NCBI RefSeq assembly: GCF_026965535.1
Contig: NZ_CP114039.1
Location: 434,001-498,000, forward strand
Length of the DNA stretch: 64,000 bases
From: Corallococcus sp. NCRR
GTDB taxonomy: Bacteria > Myxococcota > Myxococcia > Myxococcales > Myxococcaceae
Direction of reading: 5' to 3'
Position 1 is the first letter of the stretch, and every line of letters starts with the position of its first letter. The translations under genes and the position numbers were made by a program. Below are positions 1 through 9,212 of this stretch, piece after piece. The notes beneath the pieces were generated by a model. It saw only the letters and a list, made by a program, of their open reading frames with translations. It did no database searches and was not told the origin of the DNA.

Positions 1-10
1 CGCTTTTGAA

Positions 11-1561
11 TCAGGGGGCCAGGACTTCGAACTGGCAGGTGGAGTCCTCCAGGGCCTGGAACGTGGAGTCCATTCCCACATCGATGCCGTAGGTGCCGGA
101 GTGGGCTGCCGTGAAGGCAAACACCCAGCGCGCGCCCACGTGCTCGCGGAGAGGCTCGAAGCGGCTGCCCTGGGCGTCGTAGAAGAACGGGTAGAGCTGA
201 ACCTGGCCCGGGCTGTCCTTCCAATCACAGCCGAACTGGTAGCGCTGCCCGGCGGCGGCCTGGAAGGAGAACCAGTCGCGGTCGGCCGCGTCCGGGATGC
301 GGACGGGCACGGTCTGCGCCGGCCCCGTCAGCGGCGTCGCCGTGGCCAGGGTGTCGCCGTGGTCATCCTCGCCCAGGTCCTCGAACTGGAGGGTGTAGTG
401 GCCCTCCTCCCACCCCGTCGCGAGGCCGGCCTCACTGTGCATGCGCACGAAGTGCGTGCCCTGGGATGCCTTGAAGGCCGTGCGCTTCCGGTCCATTGGA
501 TTCGAGGAGTGGAAGGCAGCCCCGGGGGCGGCGGCGGAGAGGTCACACAGCCGCAGGCCATCCATGGTGCAGGTGGCGCGGTAGTGATGGCCGGGCTGGA
601 CCACGAGGGAGAAGACGTCGTCGTCCGTCAGCGTTTCGACCTTCCCGGACACGGAGGAGGTGCCCCGCGGGAGCGCCGTGGCGGTCTCCACGGTGTCCCC
701 GTGGTCCTCCGCGCCCAGGTCGTTCAGGGTGCAGCGGTAGGGCTGTGACGCACCGGCCTCTCCCTGGTCCTTGATCTCCGCGTAGGCCAGGCCCCCCAGG
801 CCCTTGATGGTGATGCGTCCCCGCGAACCCGGCTCGATGCCGCCGTTCTCGGCGTACGCGTGGACCTTCCCCTTGGAGGTGAGGAAGGCCTGGTACCAGA
901 ACTGCGTGGGGAAGGTGCAATCGAGCACGTAGATGTTGCCCGCCACCGACTGGAAGGAGAGCAGATCCCGCTCTCCCCAGTGCTCACCGCTCCCCACCAG
1001 GACCTGCGCCGACGGCGTGTAGGGCGTCGCCGTGGCGAGCAGGTCGCCGTGGTCGTCCAGGCCCATGTCCATGAAGCGGAAGGAGAAGGGCGCCACGGGG
1101 GCCTCGGAGTACTCGGAGTACCACTGGACCTCCACCGTATGGACGGCGCCCGCCGTGAGCCCGGACCAATGCCACGCATGGGGGGATGAGCTGACGCCCC
1201 GGTTCGGCATGCCGTAGTCGAGCGACGTCCCTGCTGCGTCCCGCAGCCGAAGGGTGTGGCCATCGGAGCCGGTCTCGACGATGAGGTCGTAGTGGTGCCC
1301 CGCCTTGGGCACGAAGGCGAGCCGGAGCGGCGTCTCCACGCTGGCCCAGGTCATGGAATGGACCTCCGTCGCGGACGGCGTCAGGAGCGTATGGCCCTCT
1401 GGAATGACGACCGTCGAGCCGGCGTCGGTCCCGGCGTCCGAGCCGGCGTCGACGGTGGCGCCCGCGTCAGGGGTGGGCTCGTCGTTGGAATCACAGGCGC
1501 CCAGCGTGAAGAGACAGACGCCGAGCATGAAGGCAGACAGGGAACGTTTCAGGATGGGCAT
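11..1561 (-). CDS. PPC-repeat lipoprotein
   Basis: This is a probable outer-membrane or surface lipoprotein of about 516 residues. The N-terminus is a lipoprotein signal ending TLGAC (Cys23), followed by a disordered linker of Asp-Ala-Gly repeats (DAGSDAGTDAG). The rest is built from three beta-rich units of about 120 residues, each opening near a D(L/M)G-x-DDHGD-x-x-x-TATP motif and continuing with a D-x-FSF-x-x-x-AGxxY stretch, a pattern like bacterial pre-peptidase C-terminal (PPC) domains. No catalytic motif is visible. It lies 54 nt downstream of the short-chain dehydrogenase on the same strand but shows no functional link. Two close paralogues sit in tandem near 35-38 kb. The role is unknown; adhesion or ligand binding is possible. 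Confidence 0.85.
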   Translation of the reverse strand: MPILKRSLSAFMLGVCLFTLGACDSNDEPTPDAGATVDAGSDAGTDAGSTVVIPEGHTLLTPSATEVHSMTWASVETPLRLAFVPKAGHHYDLIVETGSDGHTLRLRDAAGTSLDYGMPNRGVSSSPHAWHWSGLTAGAVHTVEVQWYSEYSEAPVAPFSFRFMDMGLDDHGDLLATATPYTPSAQVLVGSGEHWGERDLLSFQSVAGNIYVLDCTFPTQFWYQAFLTSKGKVHAYAENGGIEPGSRGRITIKGLGGLAYAEIKDQGEAGASQPYRCTLNDLGAEDHGDTVETATALPRGTSSVSGKVETLTDDDVFSLVVQPGHHYRATCTMDGLRLCDLSAAAPGAAFHSSNPMDRKRTAFKASQGTHFVRMHSEAGLATGWEEGHYTLQFEDLGEDDHGDTLATATPLTGPAQTVPVRIPDAADRDWFSFQAAAGQRYQFGCDWKDSPGQVQLYPFFYDAQGSRFEPLREHVGARWVFAFTAAHSGTYGIDVGMDSTFQALEDSTCQFEVLAP

Positions 1562-1615
1562 ACCTCGGAAGGGACGCCCACCCTATTCGACGCCTGACGC
1601 CCCGCCAATCTCCTC

Positions 1616-2356
1616 TCAGTACGGACTCGACGTGGGGCGGATGATGATCTCACTCACGTCCACGTCCGCCGGCTGGCTGATGGCGTAGCGGATGGCGCGG
1701 GCGATGGCGTCCGCCGGGATGGCGTCCTTGCGGAACTCGCGCATGTACTCGCGAGACGCCGGGTCGCTGATGCTGTCCGCCAGCTCCGACTGGGTGACTC
1801 CGGGCGAAATCACCGTCACCCGGATGTCCGCGCCCACCTCCTGGCGCAGCCCTTCGGAGAGGGCCATCACCGCGAACTTCGTGGCGCAGTACACCGCCGC
1901 CGTCGGGCTCACCGAGTGCCCGCCAATGGAAGACAGATTGATGAACTGCCCTGACTTCTGGCGCTTCATCACCGGCAGCCCCGCCGCGATGCCGTGCAGC
2001 ACGCCCCGGATGTTCACGTCGATCATCCGGTTCCACTCGTCCAGCTTCAGCTCCTCCAGCTTGGACAGCGGCATCACCCCCGCGTTGTTGATGAGCACGT
2101 CCAGCCGCCCGAACTCCTTCAGCGTGAAGGCCACGAAGCCCTCCACGTCCTCGCGCTTCGTCACGTCCAGCGGCCGGTAGCGCACCTCACCGCCCTGGCC
2201 TCGCAGCTCGCCCGTCAGCGCCTCCAGCCGGTCGGCCCGGCGCGCGCCCAGCACCACCTTCGCGCCCTGGCTGGCGAGCAGGCGGGCTGTCGCCTCGCCA
2301 ATGCCGCTGCTCGCGCCCGTGATGGCCACCACCTTGCCCTGGATGTCCGTCGTCAT
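1616..2356 (-). CDS. SDR family oxidoreductase
   Basis: This is a classical short-chain dehydrogenase/reductase of 246 residues, the usual length. It is expected to be a cytoplasmic NAD(P)(H)-dependent alcohol/ketone oxidoreductase. Visible motifs are the Rossmann TGASSGIGEA near residue 14, the NNAG motif near residue 90, the catalytic Ser in LSSIGG and the YCATK (Y-x-x-x-K) active site near residue 157. An Arg (GARRADR) after beta-2 suggests NADP preference. The gene is divergent from an AraC-type regulator across about 156 nt, a common arrangement in which the regulator controls the dehydrogenase. The substrate cannot be told from the sequence. Confidence 0.93.
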   Translation of the reverse strand: MTTDIQGKVVAITGASSGIGEATARLLASQGAKVVLGARRADRLEALTGELRGQGGEVRYRPLDVTKREDVEGFVAFTLKEFGRLDVLINNAGVMPLSKLEELKLDEWNRMIDVNIRGVLHGIAAGLPVMKRQKSGQFINLSSIGGHSVSPTAAVYCATKFAVMALSEGLRQEVGADIRVTVISPGVTQSELADSISDPASREYMREFRKDAIPADAIARAIRYAISQPADVDVSEIIIRPTSSPY

Positions 2357-2512
2357 GGCTTGCGTCCTCGCTCGTGGGCCCGGCGCGAAGAGGGCGCCGG
2401 GGATGAGGACACCCTCTCAAAGAGGGCGGCGATGGCGGTATCCGGATGCTCGCGGACTCTTGCCCATTCCTGCACGGGCACCGCGGCTCCACAGGCGCTA
2501 TGACTGAGGCGC

Positions 2513-3436
2513 ATGCCGACCGACCTGAGCCCGCATCTGTCCGAGCTGGCGTTGCTGCTGGAGCGCCACACGCCCACGGACGGCATCCACGCCACGGCCA
2601 TCCCGCGCATGGTGCTCATCCGCGCCTCCCAGCCCTCCACGCCCCTGCACGCGCTGCAGGAGCCGGCGCTGTGCATCGTGGCGCGGGGCCGCAAGCAGGT
2701 GCTCCTGGGCGACGAGCTGTATGTCTATGGGCCGGACCAGTGCCTGGTCGCGTCCGTGGACCTGCCCGTCACGGGGCAGGTGGTGGAGGCCTCCGCGGAC
2801 GCGCCCTACCTCTGCTTCCGGTTGGACCTGGAGCCCGGGCAGTTGGGCAGCCTGATGATGGAGGCCGCGCTGGACGCGCCCGGCCCCACGGACATGGTCC
2901 GGGGCCTGGCCCTGGGTCCGGTGGGCGCGCCGCTGCTGGACGCGACGGCGCGGCTGGTGCGGCTGTTGGACACGCCGCGCGACATCCCCGTGCTCGCGCC
3001 GCTCGTCATCCGCGAAATCCTCTACCGCCTGCTGACCGGCGAGAACTCCGAACGGCTGCGGCGCATCGCCGTGGCGGACAGCCGCCGCGAGTCCGTCACC
3101 CGCGCCATCCACTGGCTCAAGGAACACTACGCCGCGCCGCTGCGCATCGAACGGCTGGCGCGCGCCGTCCACATGAGCCCGTCCGCGCTCCACCACCACT
3201 TCAAGTCCGTCACCGCGATGAGCCCGCTGCAATACCAGAAGCAGCTGCGGCTCCAGGAGGCCCGCCGCCTGATGCTGGCCCAGGCCATGGACGCGGCCAT
3301 GGCCGGACACTCGGTGGGCTACGAGAGCCCGTCCCAGTTCAGCCGCGAGTACAGCAGGATGTTCGGTGCACCACCTTCACGTGACATCGCGAGGCTGCGG
3401 GAGTCGCTCGCCTCCGCCCCAGCGGCGGTGCGCTAG
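2513..3436 (+). CDS. AraC family transcriptional regulator
   Basis: This 307-residue regulator has an N-terminal AraC_N-type ligand-binding cupin domain (about residues 20-170, including CIVARGRKQVLLGDE) and two C-terminal helix-turn-helix motifs (about 200-295). The second ends in the AraC signature GYESPSQFSREYSRMFG. The start has a GAGG ribosome-binding site in the preceding GAGGCGC. It is divergent from the SDR gene, so it probably senses a small molecule and activates that gene; this is inferred from arrangement only. AraC_N regulators next to oxidoreductases are common in proteobacteria. Confidence 0.93.
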   Translation: MPTDLSPHLSELALLLERHTPTDGIHATAIPRMVLIRASQPSTPLHALQEPALCIVARGRKQVLLGDELYVYGPDQCLVASVDLPVTGQVVEASADAPYLCFRLDLEPGQLGSLMMEAALDAPGPTDMVRGLALGPVGAPLLDATARLVRLLDTPRDIPVLAPLVIREILYRLLTGENSERLRRIAVADSRRESVTRAIHWLKEHYAAPLRIERLARAVHMSPSALHHHFKSVTAMSPLQYQKQLRLQEARRLMLAQAMDAAMAGHSVGYESPSQFSREYSRMFGAPPSRDIARLRESLASAPAAVR

Positions 3437-3501
3437 TCCCTGGGGCCGATGGCCGACCTGGCGCATCGTTTCCACGTTGTGCCCCCCTCAGGAGGGGCGC
3501 G

Positions 3502-4254
3502 ATGTCATCTGGCGAAGGCGGAGACTGGGGACTGAAGCACACGGCGGCGCAGCTCACCGCCGAGGAGCTGGAGCAGGTGGCCCGCGAGGAGCCGCTCCGG
3601 GACTCCGCCCTGCCCCCCTCGGGCAGCGCCGTGCGGTTCCTGCGGGTGCACCTCATGCGCATCGCGGGACACCTGGGCGAGCTGCACCTGCCGGACTTCC
3701 AGGAGGTGGTAGGCGCCGCGCTCCAGGCCGTGGAGGGCCCCGCGCCCCTGCTCTTCGTCGCGCAGCTGCGGGAGCGGCTCGCCTTCGAGCGGACCAGTTC
3801 CCGGCTCTACGCGGGCCTGCTGGTGAAGACGCATGCCCTGGGCAGCTACCCGGGAGGCCCCACGCCGGAGCGGCTGGTGGAGCTGCACAACCAGGAGCTG
3901 GACCACCTGAACCTCATCCGCGAGTGCATCTACCGGCTCGGCATGGACGCGCCCCAGTTGATGGCGCACGGGGACAGCGCGGATCCGCGGCCCCATGGGC
4001 TGCTGCGGGCCGTGGACGACCCGTGCGCCACGCTCCCGGACGCGCTGCGCGCGGTCCTCATCTCCGAAATCCTCAACAACGCCGGCTGGGCGATGCTCGT
4101 GGACCTGGCCCAGGAGCTGGGACCGCCCGACCTGGTGGACGCCTTCCGCGAAGTCCTTCGCGAGGAGACGCTCCACCTGGAAGAGGTCACCACCTGGGTC
4201 GCCAACCTGCCGGACGACGTCCGCGTCACCGGCGCGCGGGTCTCCGCCAGCTGA
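3502..4254 (+). CDS. ferritin-like diiron protein (uncharacterised)
   Basis: This is a 250-residue cytoplasmic protein with no signal peptide. Residues 80-230 read as a four-helix ferritin-like domain with the diiron ligand pattern E...ExxH...E...ExxH: E96 (in LAFERTSSRLY), E132 and H135 (in HNQELDHLNLI), E189 (in LISEILNNAGW) and E222/H225 (in REETLHLEEV). That pattern is expected for rubrerythrin-, oxidase- or hydroxylase-type diiron sites. The helices are longer and more acidic than in DUF892 or Dps proteins, and no rubredoxin domain is present. A GGAGG Shine-Dalgarno lies about 6 nt before the start. It is convergent with the next gene. Function could be iron storage, peroxide defence or an oxygenase; this is not resolved. 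Confidence 0.85.
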   Translation: MSSGEGGDWGLKHTAAQLTAEELEQVAREEPLRDSALPPSGSAVRFLRVHLMRIAGHLGELHLPDFQEVVGAALQAVEGPAPLLFVAQLRERLAFERTSSRLYAGLLVKTHALGSYPGGPTPERLVELHNQELDHLNLIRECIYRLGMDAPQLMAHGDSADPRPHGLLRAVDDPCATLPDALRAVLISEILNNAGWAMLVDLAQELGPPDLVDAFREVLREETLHLEEVTTWVANLPDDVRVTGARVSAS

Positions 4255-4261
4255 AGGCGCT

Positions 4262-4840
4262 TCAGCGGGACACGGGCCGCCTGCGGGCGACGACTTCCCG
4301 CACGGTGGCGATGAAGGCCGGCTTGTCCGCGCTGCCCTTCACGCCGTCGAAGTCCAGGTCCAGGTTCTCGGCGATGGCCCGGAGGTACTCCAGACAGGGC
4401 TCGTCCTGGGGCGTCTTGCCTTCAGCGAACAGCGGATGACAGACGGGGCAGTAATTGACCACCCAGACGCGCTCGCCCTCTGGAATCTCCAGTGAGACGG
4501 GACTGCCGTCGCTCACGTCCTCTTCGTACGGCTCGATGCGCCAGACGCCCGTGGCGTCATCGTCGTCCATGAGCAGCTGCCGGTAGTTGAGGCTGGGGAC
4601 GAACTCCCACTCGCCCCAGTCGTAGCCGTAGGCCTGCGTCCGCGTGCGGCGGGCGCGGCCCCGGGCCTCCTCGAAGGCGTCCGCGTCCTCCGGCGCCTCG
4701 TCCGCGGCGAAGAAGAACAGGTCCAGGAGGGCCTCGTCGTTGCCGATGCCCTCCTCCTCGCACTCCTTGCCGGTCTTCTCACCGCACTCGAACGACGAGG
4801 GAGGACCGCAGACGCTGCATCGGTAGTCGTGGACGCCCAT
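4262..4840 (-). CDS. hypothetical protein with Cys pairs
   Basis: This 192-residue soluble protein is not assigned to a family. It starts with DYRCSVCGPPSSFECGEKTGKEC, a zinc-ribbon-like set of Cys residues, and has a second C-x-x-C in NYCPVCHPLFAEG near residue 132, so it may hold one structural zinc. The middle is strongly acidic (EAPEDADAFEE, MDDDDATG). No signal peptide or membrane segment is visible. It follows on the same strand after two small lipoprotein genes but shows no clear link with them. The calmly acidic composition suggests a globular cytoplasmic protein. Confidence 0.8.
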   Translation of the reverse strand: MGVHDYRCSVCGPPSSFECGEKTGKECEEEGIGNDEALLDLFFFAADEAPEDADAFEEARGRARRTRTQAYGYDWGEWEFVPSLNYRQLLMDDDDATGVWRIEPYEEDVSDGSPVSLEIPEGERVWVVNYCPVCHPLFAEGKTPQDEPCLEYLRAIAENLDLDFDGVKGSADKPAFIATVREVVARRRPVSR

Positions 4841-4871
4841 GGCTCGAGCCTACCAGTCCCGGCCGGGCGGC

Positions 4872-5468
4872 TCAGTCATCGTCATCGTCGTCACCGTCGC
4901 CGACACCGTCCAGCCAATCGCCGTCGTCGGTGTAGTACCGGTCGGTGATGTTGAAGGTGCACGTCAGCTCGCCGCCGTCCTCGTAGTGGTAGACGAAGCG
5001 GCCCTGGGCCTGGCCATCCCCGTGCACCAGCCGCTCCAACGTCAGGGTTCCCTCCACCGGGACGCCGGTGACGGAGGGGTAGCCTGGATGCCCGGGGCCG
5101 AGGAATGCGTACCACTCGAGGAGCCGCGACGGATCCTCGGGCACCAGGGCGTCTCCCTCCCGCCGGAGCTTCGCGGTCCACGTCCCGGCGGTCACCGTGG
5201 GCTCCCCCGCGATCAGCACGTTCACCCCGAAGTGCGTCAACTCCGGGGCGCCGTCCGGCGAGTACTCCAGGTGGAGCTGCGTGCCCTGGTCCCCATCCTG
5301 GATGAAGTACGCGGACATCACGGCATTGTTGTGGATGGGCCACACCACGCTCCGGTCGCCGTACGGGCCCCGGCATTCGCCCTCGGGCTTGGGAACGGAA
5401 TCACAGGCGGTGATGGACCATGCGCAGGCCAGCCATGGCAGCGCGGTGCGGAACAAGGGTCGGAGCAT
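4872..5468 (-). CDS. small lipoprotein, acidic tail
   Basis: This is a 198-residue predicted lipoprotein with a short signal ending SITAC. After the Cys comes a region with GECRGPYGDRSVVWPIHN and a beta-rich middle ending GRFVYHYEDGGELTCTFNI. The last residues are an Asp run (DGVGDGDDDDDD). It is a tandem paralogue of the adjacent upstream gene: both share a (G)ECRG-x(3-6)-V-x-WPI motif, a GRFVY-Y-x-DGGELTCTF end and a GxPxEGxxTLxxL segment. A related four-Cys lipoprotein family restricted to myxobacteria seems likely. The function is unknown, and the two copies look like a local duplication. Confidence 0.82.
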   Translation of the reverse strand: MLRPLFRTALPWLACAWSITACDSVPKPEGECRGPYGDRSVVWPIHNNAVMSAYFIQDGDQGTQLHLEYSPDGAPELTHFGVNVLIAGEPTVTAGTWTAKLRREGDALVPEDPSRLLEWYAFLGPGHPGYPSVTGVPVEGTLTLERLVHGDGQAQGRFVYHYEDGGELTCTFNITDRYYTDDGDWLDGVGDGDDDDDD

Positions 5469-5516
5469 CCGCCCATCCTAACCAGGGCCCCCACCCGTCC
5501 CGTCAGTCCCACCGCG

Positions 5517-6065
5517 TCATTCCTCGGAAGCCTCCAGGACGTCGAAGGTGCACGTCAGCTCGCCGCCATCCGAGTAGCGGTAGACGAAGCGCCCCTGCGC
5601 GGCCCACGGAGACACCTCGTCCAGCGTCACCGAGCCCTCCAACGGAACGCCGGGCACGGAGAGGTACCCGGTCTCCTCGCCGATGTTGCCCACCCACGCC
5701 GTCACCAGCGACGGCTCCGCGGGCACCAGCCGGCCCTGCCGGGAGAAGAGGTTCACGGTCCGGTCCGCTTCCACCCGGGCGTCCTCCACCAGGTGGATGT
5801 CCACGCCGAAGCCCTCCAGGACCGGCTCGTCCTCCGGCGTGTAGTCCAGGTCGATGAAGGTGTCCGGCAGCTCGCCCTGGACGGCGCGGTGCACCAGCGA
5901 GGACTGCTCCTCGATGGGCCAGCGCACGCGCCGCCCCTGATGCGTTCCCCGGCACTCCCCCGTGGCCCTGGGGAACGCGTCGTCCACCCAGAGGCAGGAG
6001 GAGAGGCAGAGGGCGCAGGCCAACAGCGGCGGCACGACGCGCGGCGGAAGGGACATGGCCTTCAT
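5517..6065 (-). CDS. small lipoprotein, paralogue of neighbour
   Basis: This predicted lipoprotein of about 182 residues has a signal peptide ending CLSSC. I place the start at the ATG giving MKAMSLPP, because the frame open further upstream encodes a charged, non-signal-like stretch; MSLPP, three codons later, is an equally possible start. The mature part has GECRGTHQGRRVRWPIEE and ends in GRFVYRYSDGGELTCTFDVLEASEE, matching the downstream paralogue closely in order. It is separated from that paralogue by about 48 nt on the same strand, so the two are probably co-transcribed. The function is unknown. Confidence 0.82.
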   Translation of the reverse strand: MKAMSLPPRVVPPLLACALCLSSCLWVDDAFPRATGECRGTHQGRRVRWPIEEQSSLVHRAVQGELPDTFIDLDYTPEDEPVLEGFGVDIHLVEDARVEADRTVNLFSRQGRLVPAEPSLVTAWVGNIGEETGYLSVPGVPLEGSVTLDEVSPWAAQGRFVYRYSDGGELTCTFDVLEASEE

Positions 6066-6329
6066 CCTATCCGGAGGACCGTGGACACGGCTGAGCCCGG
6101 GCTCCTTGTAATTCCTGTCATCCCCTGCCGACACGGAGGGTGGGATGACGCGCCACGGGTGAGCATGCTATGAGGCTGTCGCCGTCTGGCTTTGCCCTTC
6201 GCGGCCCGCTCCGGTCAGACGTTGTCTCCCCGGTCGTTCCACCATCCACATCCATCATTTCCCGCCCGGGGGGAGGCGTGGGGCCGAGGGCCCTTCGTGG
6301 GCTGCCTCCGGGTTCGTGCCTGGAGTCGT

Positions 6330-9083
6330 ATGTCTTTCCTGTCGGGTTCCGTCCGCGCCTCGCGCCTGGCCGTGGCCGCGCTGACCTCCCTGTCCCTGAC
6401 CCTGGGAGGGTGCGCCACGCTTCCTCCGCGAGGGCAGGTCGTCATGCGCGACGTGTCCTTCCCCCTGCGTGACTTCCGCATGCCGTCCGGCCTGCGCGTG
6501 GTGGTGGAGCGCGACGCGCGCGCGCCCGTGGTGGCGGTGGTCGCGGTGGTGGGCGCGGGAGGCTCCAGCGACCCGGGCGGCAAGGAGGGGCTGGCGCACC
6601 TGGTGGAGCACCTGGCCTTCCGCGCGCGCCCCGCCAACGGCCCCTCCGTGCAGGCGCGGCTCAACGCCTCTGGCGCGGGGCACTCCAACGCCAGCACCAG
6701 CCTGGACTACACCGCCTACGAGGAGCTCGCGCCCAAGGAGTCGCTGGGCGCGCTGGTGAAGCTGGAGGGGGAGCGGCTGTCGTCGCCGCTCTCCAACGTC
6801 AGCCCGGAGGTCTTCGCGGTGGAGCGCGAGGTGGTCCGCAACGAGCTGCGCCAGCGCAACGAGACGGGCTACGTGGGCCAGGTGTTCAGCTGGGTGCACG
6901 CGGCGTCGTTCCCGGCGGGAGACCCGTACGCGCGGCCCGTGGTGGGTTCGCACGAGTCGCTGTCCGCCCTCACCCTGGCGGACGCGCACCGCTTCGCGCG
7001 CGCCCACTACCGCCCGGACAACGTCACCCTGGTCATCTCCGGGGACGTGGACCTGGCGGAGGTGGAGGCCACGCTCATGCAGAACCTGCCGCCCGCGTGG
7101 GTGGGCACGGGCGCCCCGCTGGCGCTGGACACGCGCATGCCCGCGAAGCGCCCGGAGCCCGCGGCCGCGCCGGTCAGCAAGACGATGCCGGTGTACGCGG
7201 CGGCGGTGCCGTCGCCGGAGCTGTACCTGTCCTGGGTGCTGCCGCGCGCCTTCGACGAGGCCAGCGCCCTGCATGACTTCGTGGGCGTCAGCCTGGACAA
7301 CAACCTCTGGGAGGCGGTGCGCAGCGATGGCGACATCGCGGGCATCTCCACGGGGCTGGTGCCCGGCACGCGCGCGTCGCTGCTCATCGTGCGCGTGCAC
7401 CTGTCGCGCGGGGACCACCCGGAGCGCTCGGCGGAGAAGGTGCTGGACCAGGTGCACAAGACCTGGAGCGGGGAGATCGAGGCCAGCGGCGTGCTGGGCC
7501 AGGAGTTCAACTTCCAGGCCCTGCGCCGCCAGGTGGTGACGAACATGGTGCTGGAGTCGGAGCGGCTGCTGGCGCGGACCCGGAGCCGCGCGCTGCTCAC
7601 CCACTTCACCACGGACGTGCGCTCGTATACGCGCTCGCAGATGGCGCTGATGGGGCTGGGCGGCAGCAAGGTGACGGACTTTGCCTACCAGTGGCTCCAG
7701 CGCGACCGGGCGCACGCCATCCTCGTGCGGCCGGGAGAGAGCGGCACTCAGACGGCGCTCCCCACGCTGGCGAAGCTGCCGGGCGGCGAGCCCGCGGTGG
7801 AGGGCGGCGAGCGCGTCACGCCGTCCATGCTGGCGGCCACCACGGCGCCCGTGCAGGTGCTGAAGCTGGAGAACGGCATGGAGGTGCTGCTGGTGCCCCG
7901 CCCGGGACTGCCGGTGGTGCGCGTGGGCGCGGCGATGGGCGGCGGGACGGCGCACGGGGTGAAGCCGGGCGTGGCGGACCTGGCGAAGTGGGGCTCCTTC
8001 CGCGAGTCGCACTTCGAGGGCCGCCCGAGCGACTGGGGCCTGCACGAGTCCACCCGCACGGCGTTGGACCACGTGCGCGTGGACATGGCCGGCACGGCGG
8101 GCAACGTGGGCAACATGCTGGCGATGCTCGCGGAGGACCTGTCCAGCACCCGCACCTCGGAGGACGTGGTGCGCTACTGGCGCGAGCAGGTGCAGCCGTG
8201 GCGCGAGGCGGTGGACACGCGGCCGGAGGTGCTGGCGCACCGGAACCTGATGCAGGCGCTCTACGGCACGCACCCCTACGCCAACGAGGCCACGGGGGCG
8301 CAGATGGGGCAGGTGTCCTGGTCGGAGGCGCAGGCGTGGTTGGAGGACGTCTACCGCCCGGGCAACACGACGGTGGTGGTGGCGGGCGAGTTCGAGGTGA
8401 AGGACGTGGAGCCGCTGGTGCGCAAGTACCTGGGTGACTGGAGCAGGGGCAAGCCTCAGCCGGTGGCCGTGCCGCCCGCGCCGGCGCTGCCCGCCGCGTC
8501 CGCGAAGGTGAGCACGCTCTTCACCGCGCGCCCCGGGGCCACGCAGGGCCAGGTGCAGGTGGCCTGCCGGCTGCCCACGGCGACGCCGGAGCTGGAGGCG
8601 CGCTACGCGCTGATGGCGGAGCTGCTGGAGGTGGAGGCCTACGACCGGACGCGCTCCGGGACGGGAGCGTCCTACGGCTTCAACGCCGAGCCCTGGATTG
8701 GCCGGGGCGGCGCGGCGCACCTGCTGCTGGGCGGCAGCCTGGATGCGCAGCGGATGAGCGAGGGCGTGGGGTCGCTGCGCGAGACGCTGGCGGCGTTCGC
8801 GAAGGAGGTGTCCGAAAGGGACCTGGCGCATGCGCGCGCGCGGCTGCTGGCGCGGCAGGGGGTGTCGTTCATCTCCACGGATGCGTGGGTGGAGGCGCTG
8901 CTCGAGGCGCGCGTGCGGGGCTTCCCGGTGGAGTCGGTGGCGCAGCGCCCCGCGCACCTCCAGGCGGTGACGGCGGACGCGCTGAAGCAGGAGTTCGCGG
9001 GTTGCCTCCAGCGCCTCGTGGTGAGCGTCACGGGGGATGAGCAGCCCAGCCGCGCCGCGCTCCAGGCGGTGTCGGTGCCGTAG
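6330..9083 (+). CDS. M16 metallopeptidase lipoprotein (fused two-domain)
   Basis: This large M16 (pitrilysin/insulinase clan) zinc peptidase has about 917 residues. The start gives MSFLSGSVRASRL and a lipoprotein signal ending LGGCATLPP; an upstream in-frame extension lacks signal features. The N-terminal half carries the inverted zinc motif HLVEH (in GLAHLVEHLAFRARP) and the distal Glu in EREVVRNELRQR, so it should be catalytic. The C-terminal half repeats the M16 fold (GMEVLLVPRPGLPVVRVG onward) without HxxEH and is the usual inactive partner domain. It therefore carries both halves in one chain, unlike the separate pair at 18.9-21.5 kb. Lipid anchoring points to a periplasmic or outer-membrane peptide-degrading role. 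Confidence 0.92.
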   Translation: MSFLSGSVRASRLAVAALTSLSLTLGGCATLPPRGQVVMRDVSFPLRDFRMPSGLRVVVERDARAPVVAVVAVVGAGGSSDPGGKEGLAHLVEHLAFRARPANGPSVQARLNASGAGHSNASTSLDYTAYEELAPKESLGALVKLEGERLSSPLSNVSPEVFAVEREVVRNELRQRNETGYVGQVFSWVHAASFPAGDPYARPVVGSHESLSALTLADAHRFARAHYRPDNVTLVISGDVDLAEVEATLMQNLPPAWVGTGAPLALDTRMPAKRPEPAAAPVSKTMPVYAAAVPSPELYLSWVLPRAFDEASALHDFVGVSLDNNLWEAVRSDGDIAGISTGLVPGTRASLLIVRVHLSRGDHPERSAEKVLDQVHKTWSGEIEASGVLGQEFNFQALRRQVVTNMVLESERLLARTRSRALLTHFTTDVRSYTRSQMALMGLGGSKVTDFAYQWLQRDRAHAILVRPGESGTQTALPTLAKLPGGEPAVEGGERVTPSMLAATTAPVQVLKLENGMEVLLVPRPGLPVVRVGAAMGGGTAHGVKPGVADLAKWGSFRESHFEGRPSDWGLHESTRTALDHVRVDMAGTAGNVGNMLAMLAEDLSSTRTSEDVVRYWREQVQPWREAVDTRPEVLAHRNLMQALYGTHPYANEATGAQMGQVSWSEAQAWLEDVYRPGNTTVVVAGEFEVKDVEPLVRKYLGDWSRGKPQPVAVPPAPALPAASAKVSTLFTARPGATQGQVQVACRLPTATPELEARYALMAELLEVEAYDRTRSGTGASYGFNAEPWIGRGGAAHLLLGGSLDAQRMSEGVGSLRETLAAFAKEVSERDLAHARARLLARQGVSFISTDAWVEALLEARVRGFPVESVAQRPAHLQAVTADALKQEFAGCLQRLVVSVTGDEQPSRAALQAVSVP

Positions 9084-9095
9084 CGAAGGACGGCC

Positions 9096-9124
9096 CTCCG
9101 TGGGCGCGGCACGCGTCCACGGAG
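9096..9124. terminator. stem-loop terminator after M16 gene
   Basis: An inverted repeat CTCCGTGG/CCACGGAG encloses a second short stem CGCG-GCA-CGCG, giving a stem of about 13 bp with one wobble and a 3-nt loop. It begins 13 nt after the stop of the M16 gene. No clear T-run follows, as is usual in this GC-rich genome. Confidence 0.55.
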
Positions 9125-9212
9125 CCGATGGCGGGGCCCGCCGCCCACCGGTCCCGGGCTTCGCGTCCGGAGGGCATGACCCGCCGGGCCGCGTGCCTCC
9201 GTATGAGGAGGC

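Noticed and set aside
4839-6173. A 444-codon plus-strand frame across the two small lipoproteins
   Set aside because: It is antisense to two clear lipoprotein genes and has no domain or signal.
6066-6329. A small gene or upstream extension between the lipoprotein pair and the M16 gene
   Set aside because: The frame lacks signal or motif features; the lipobox places the M16 start at 6330.
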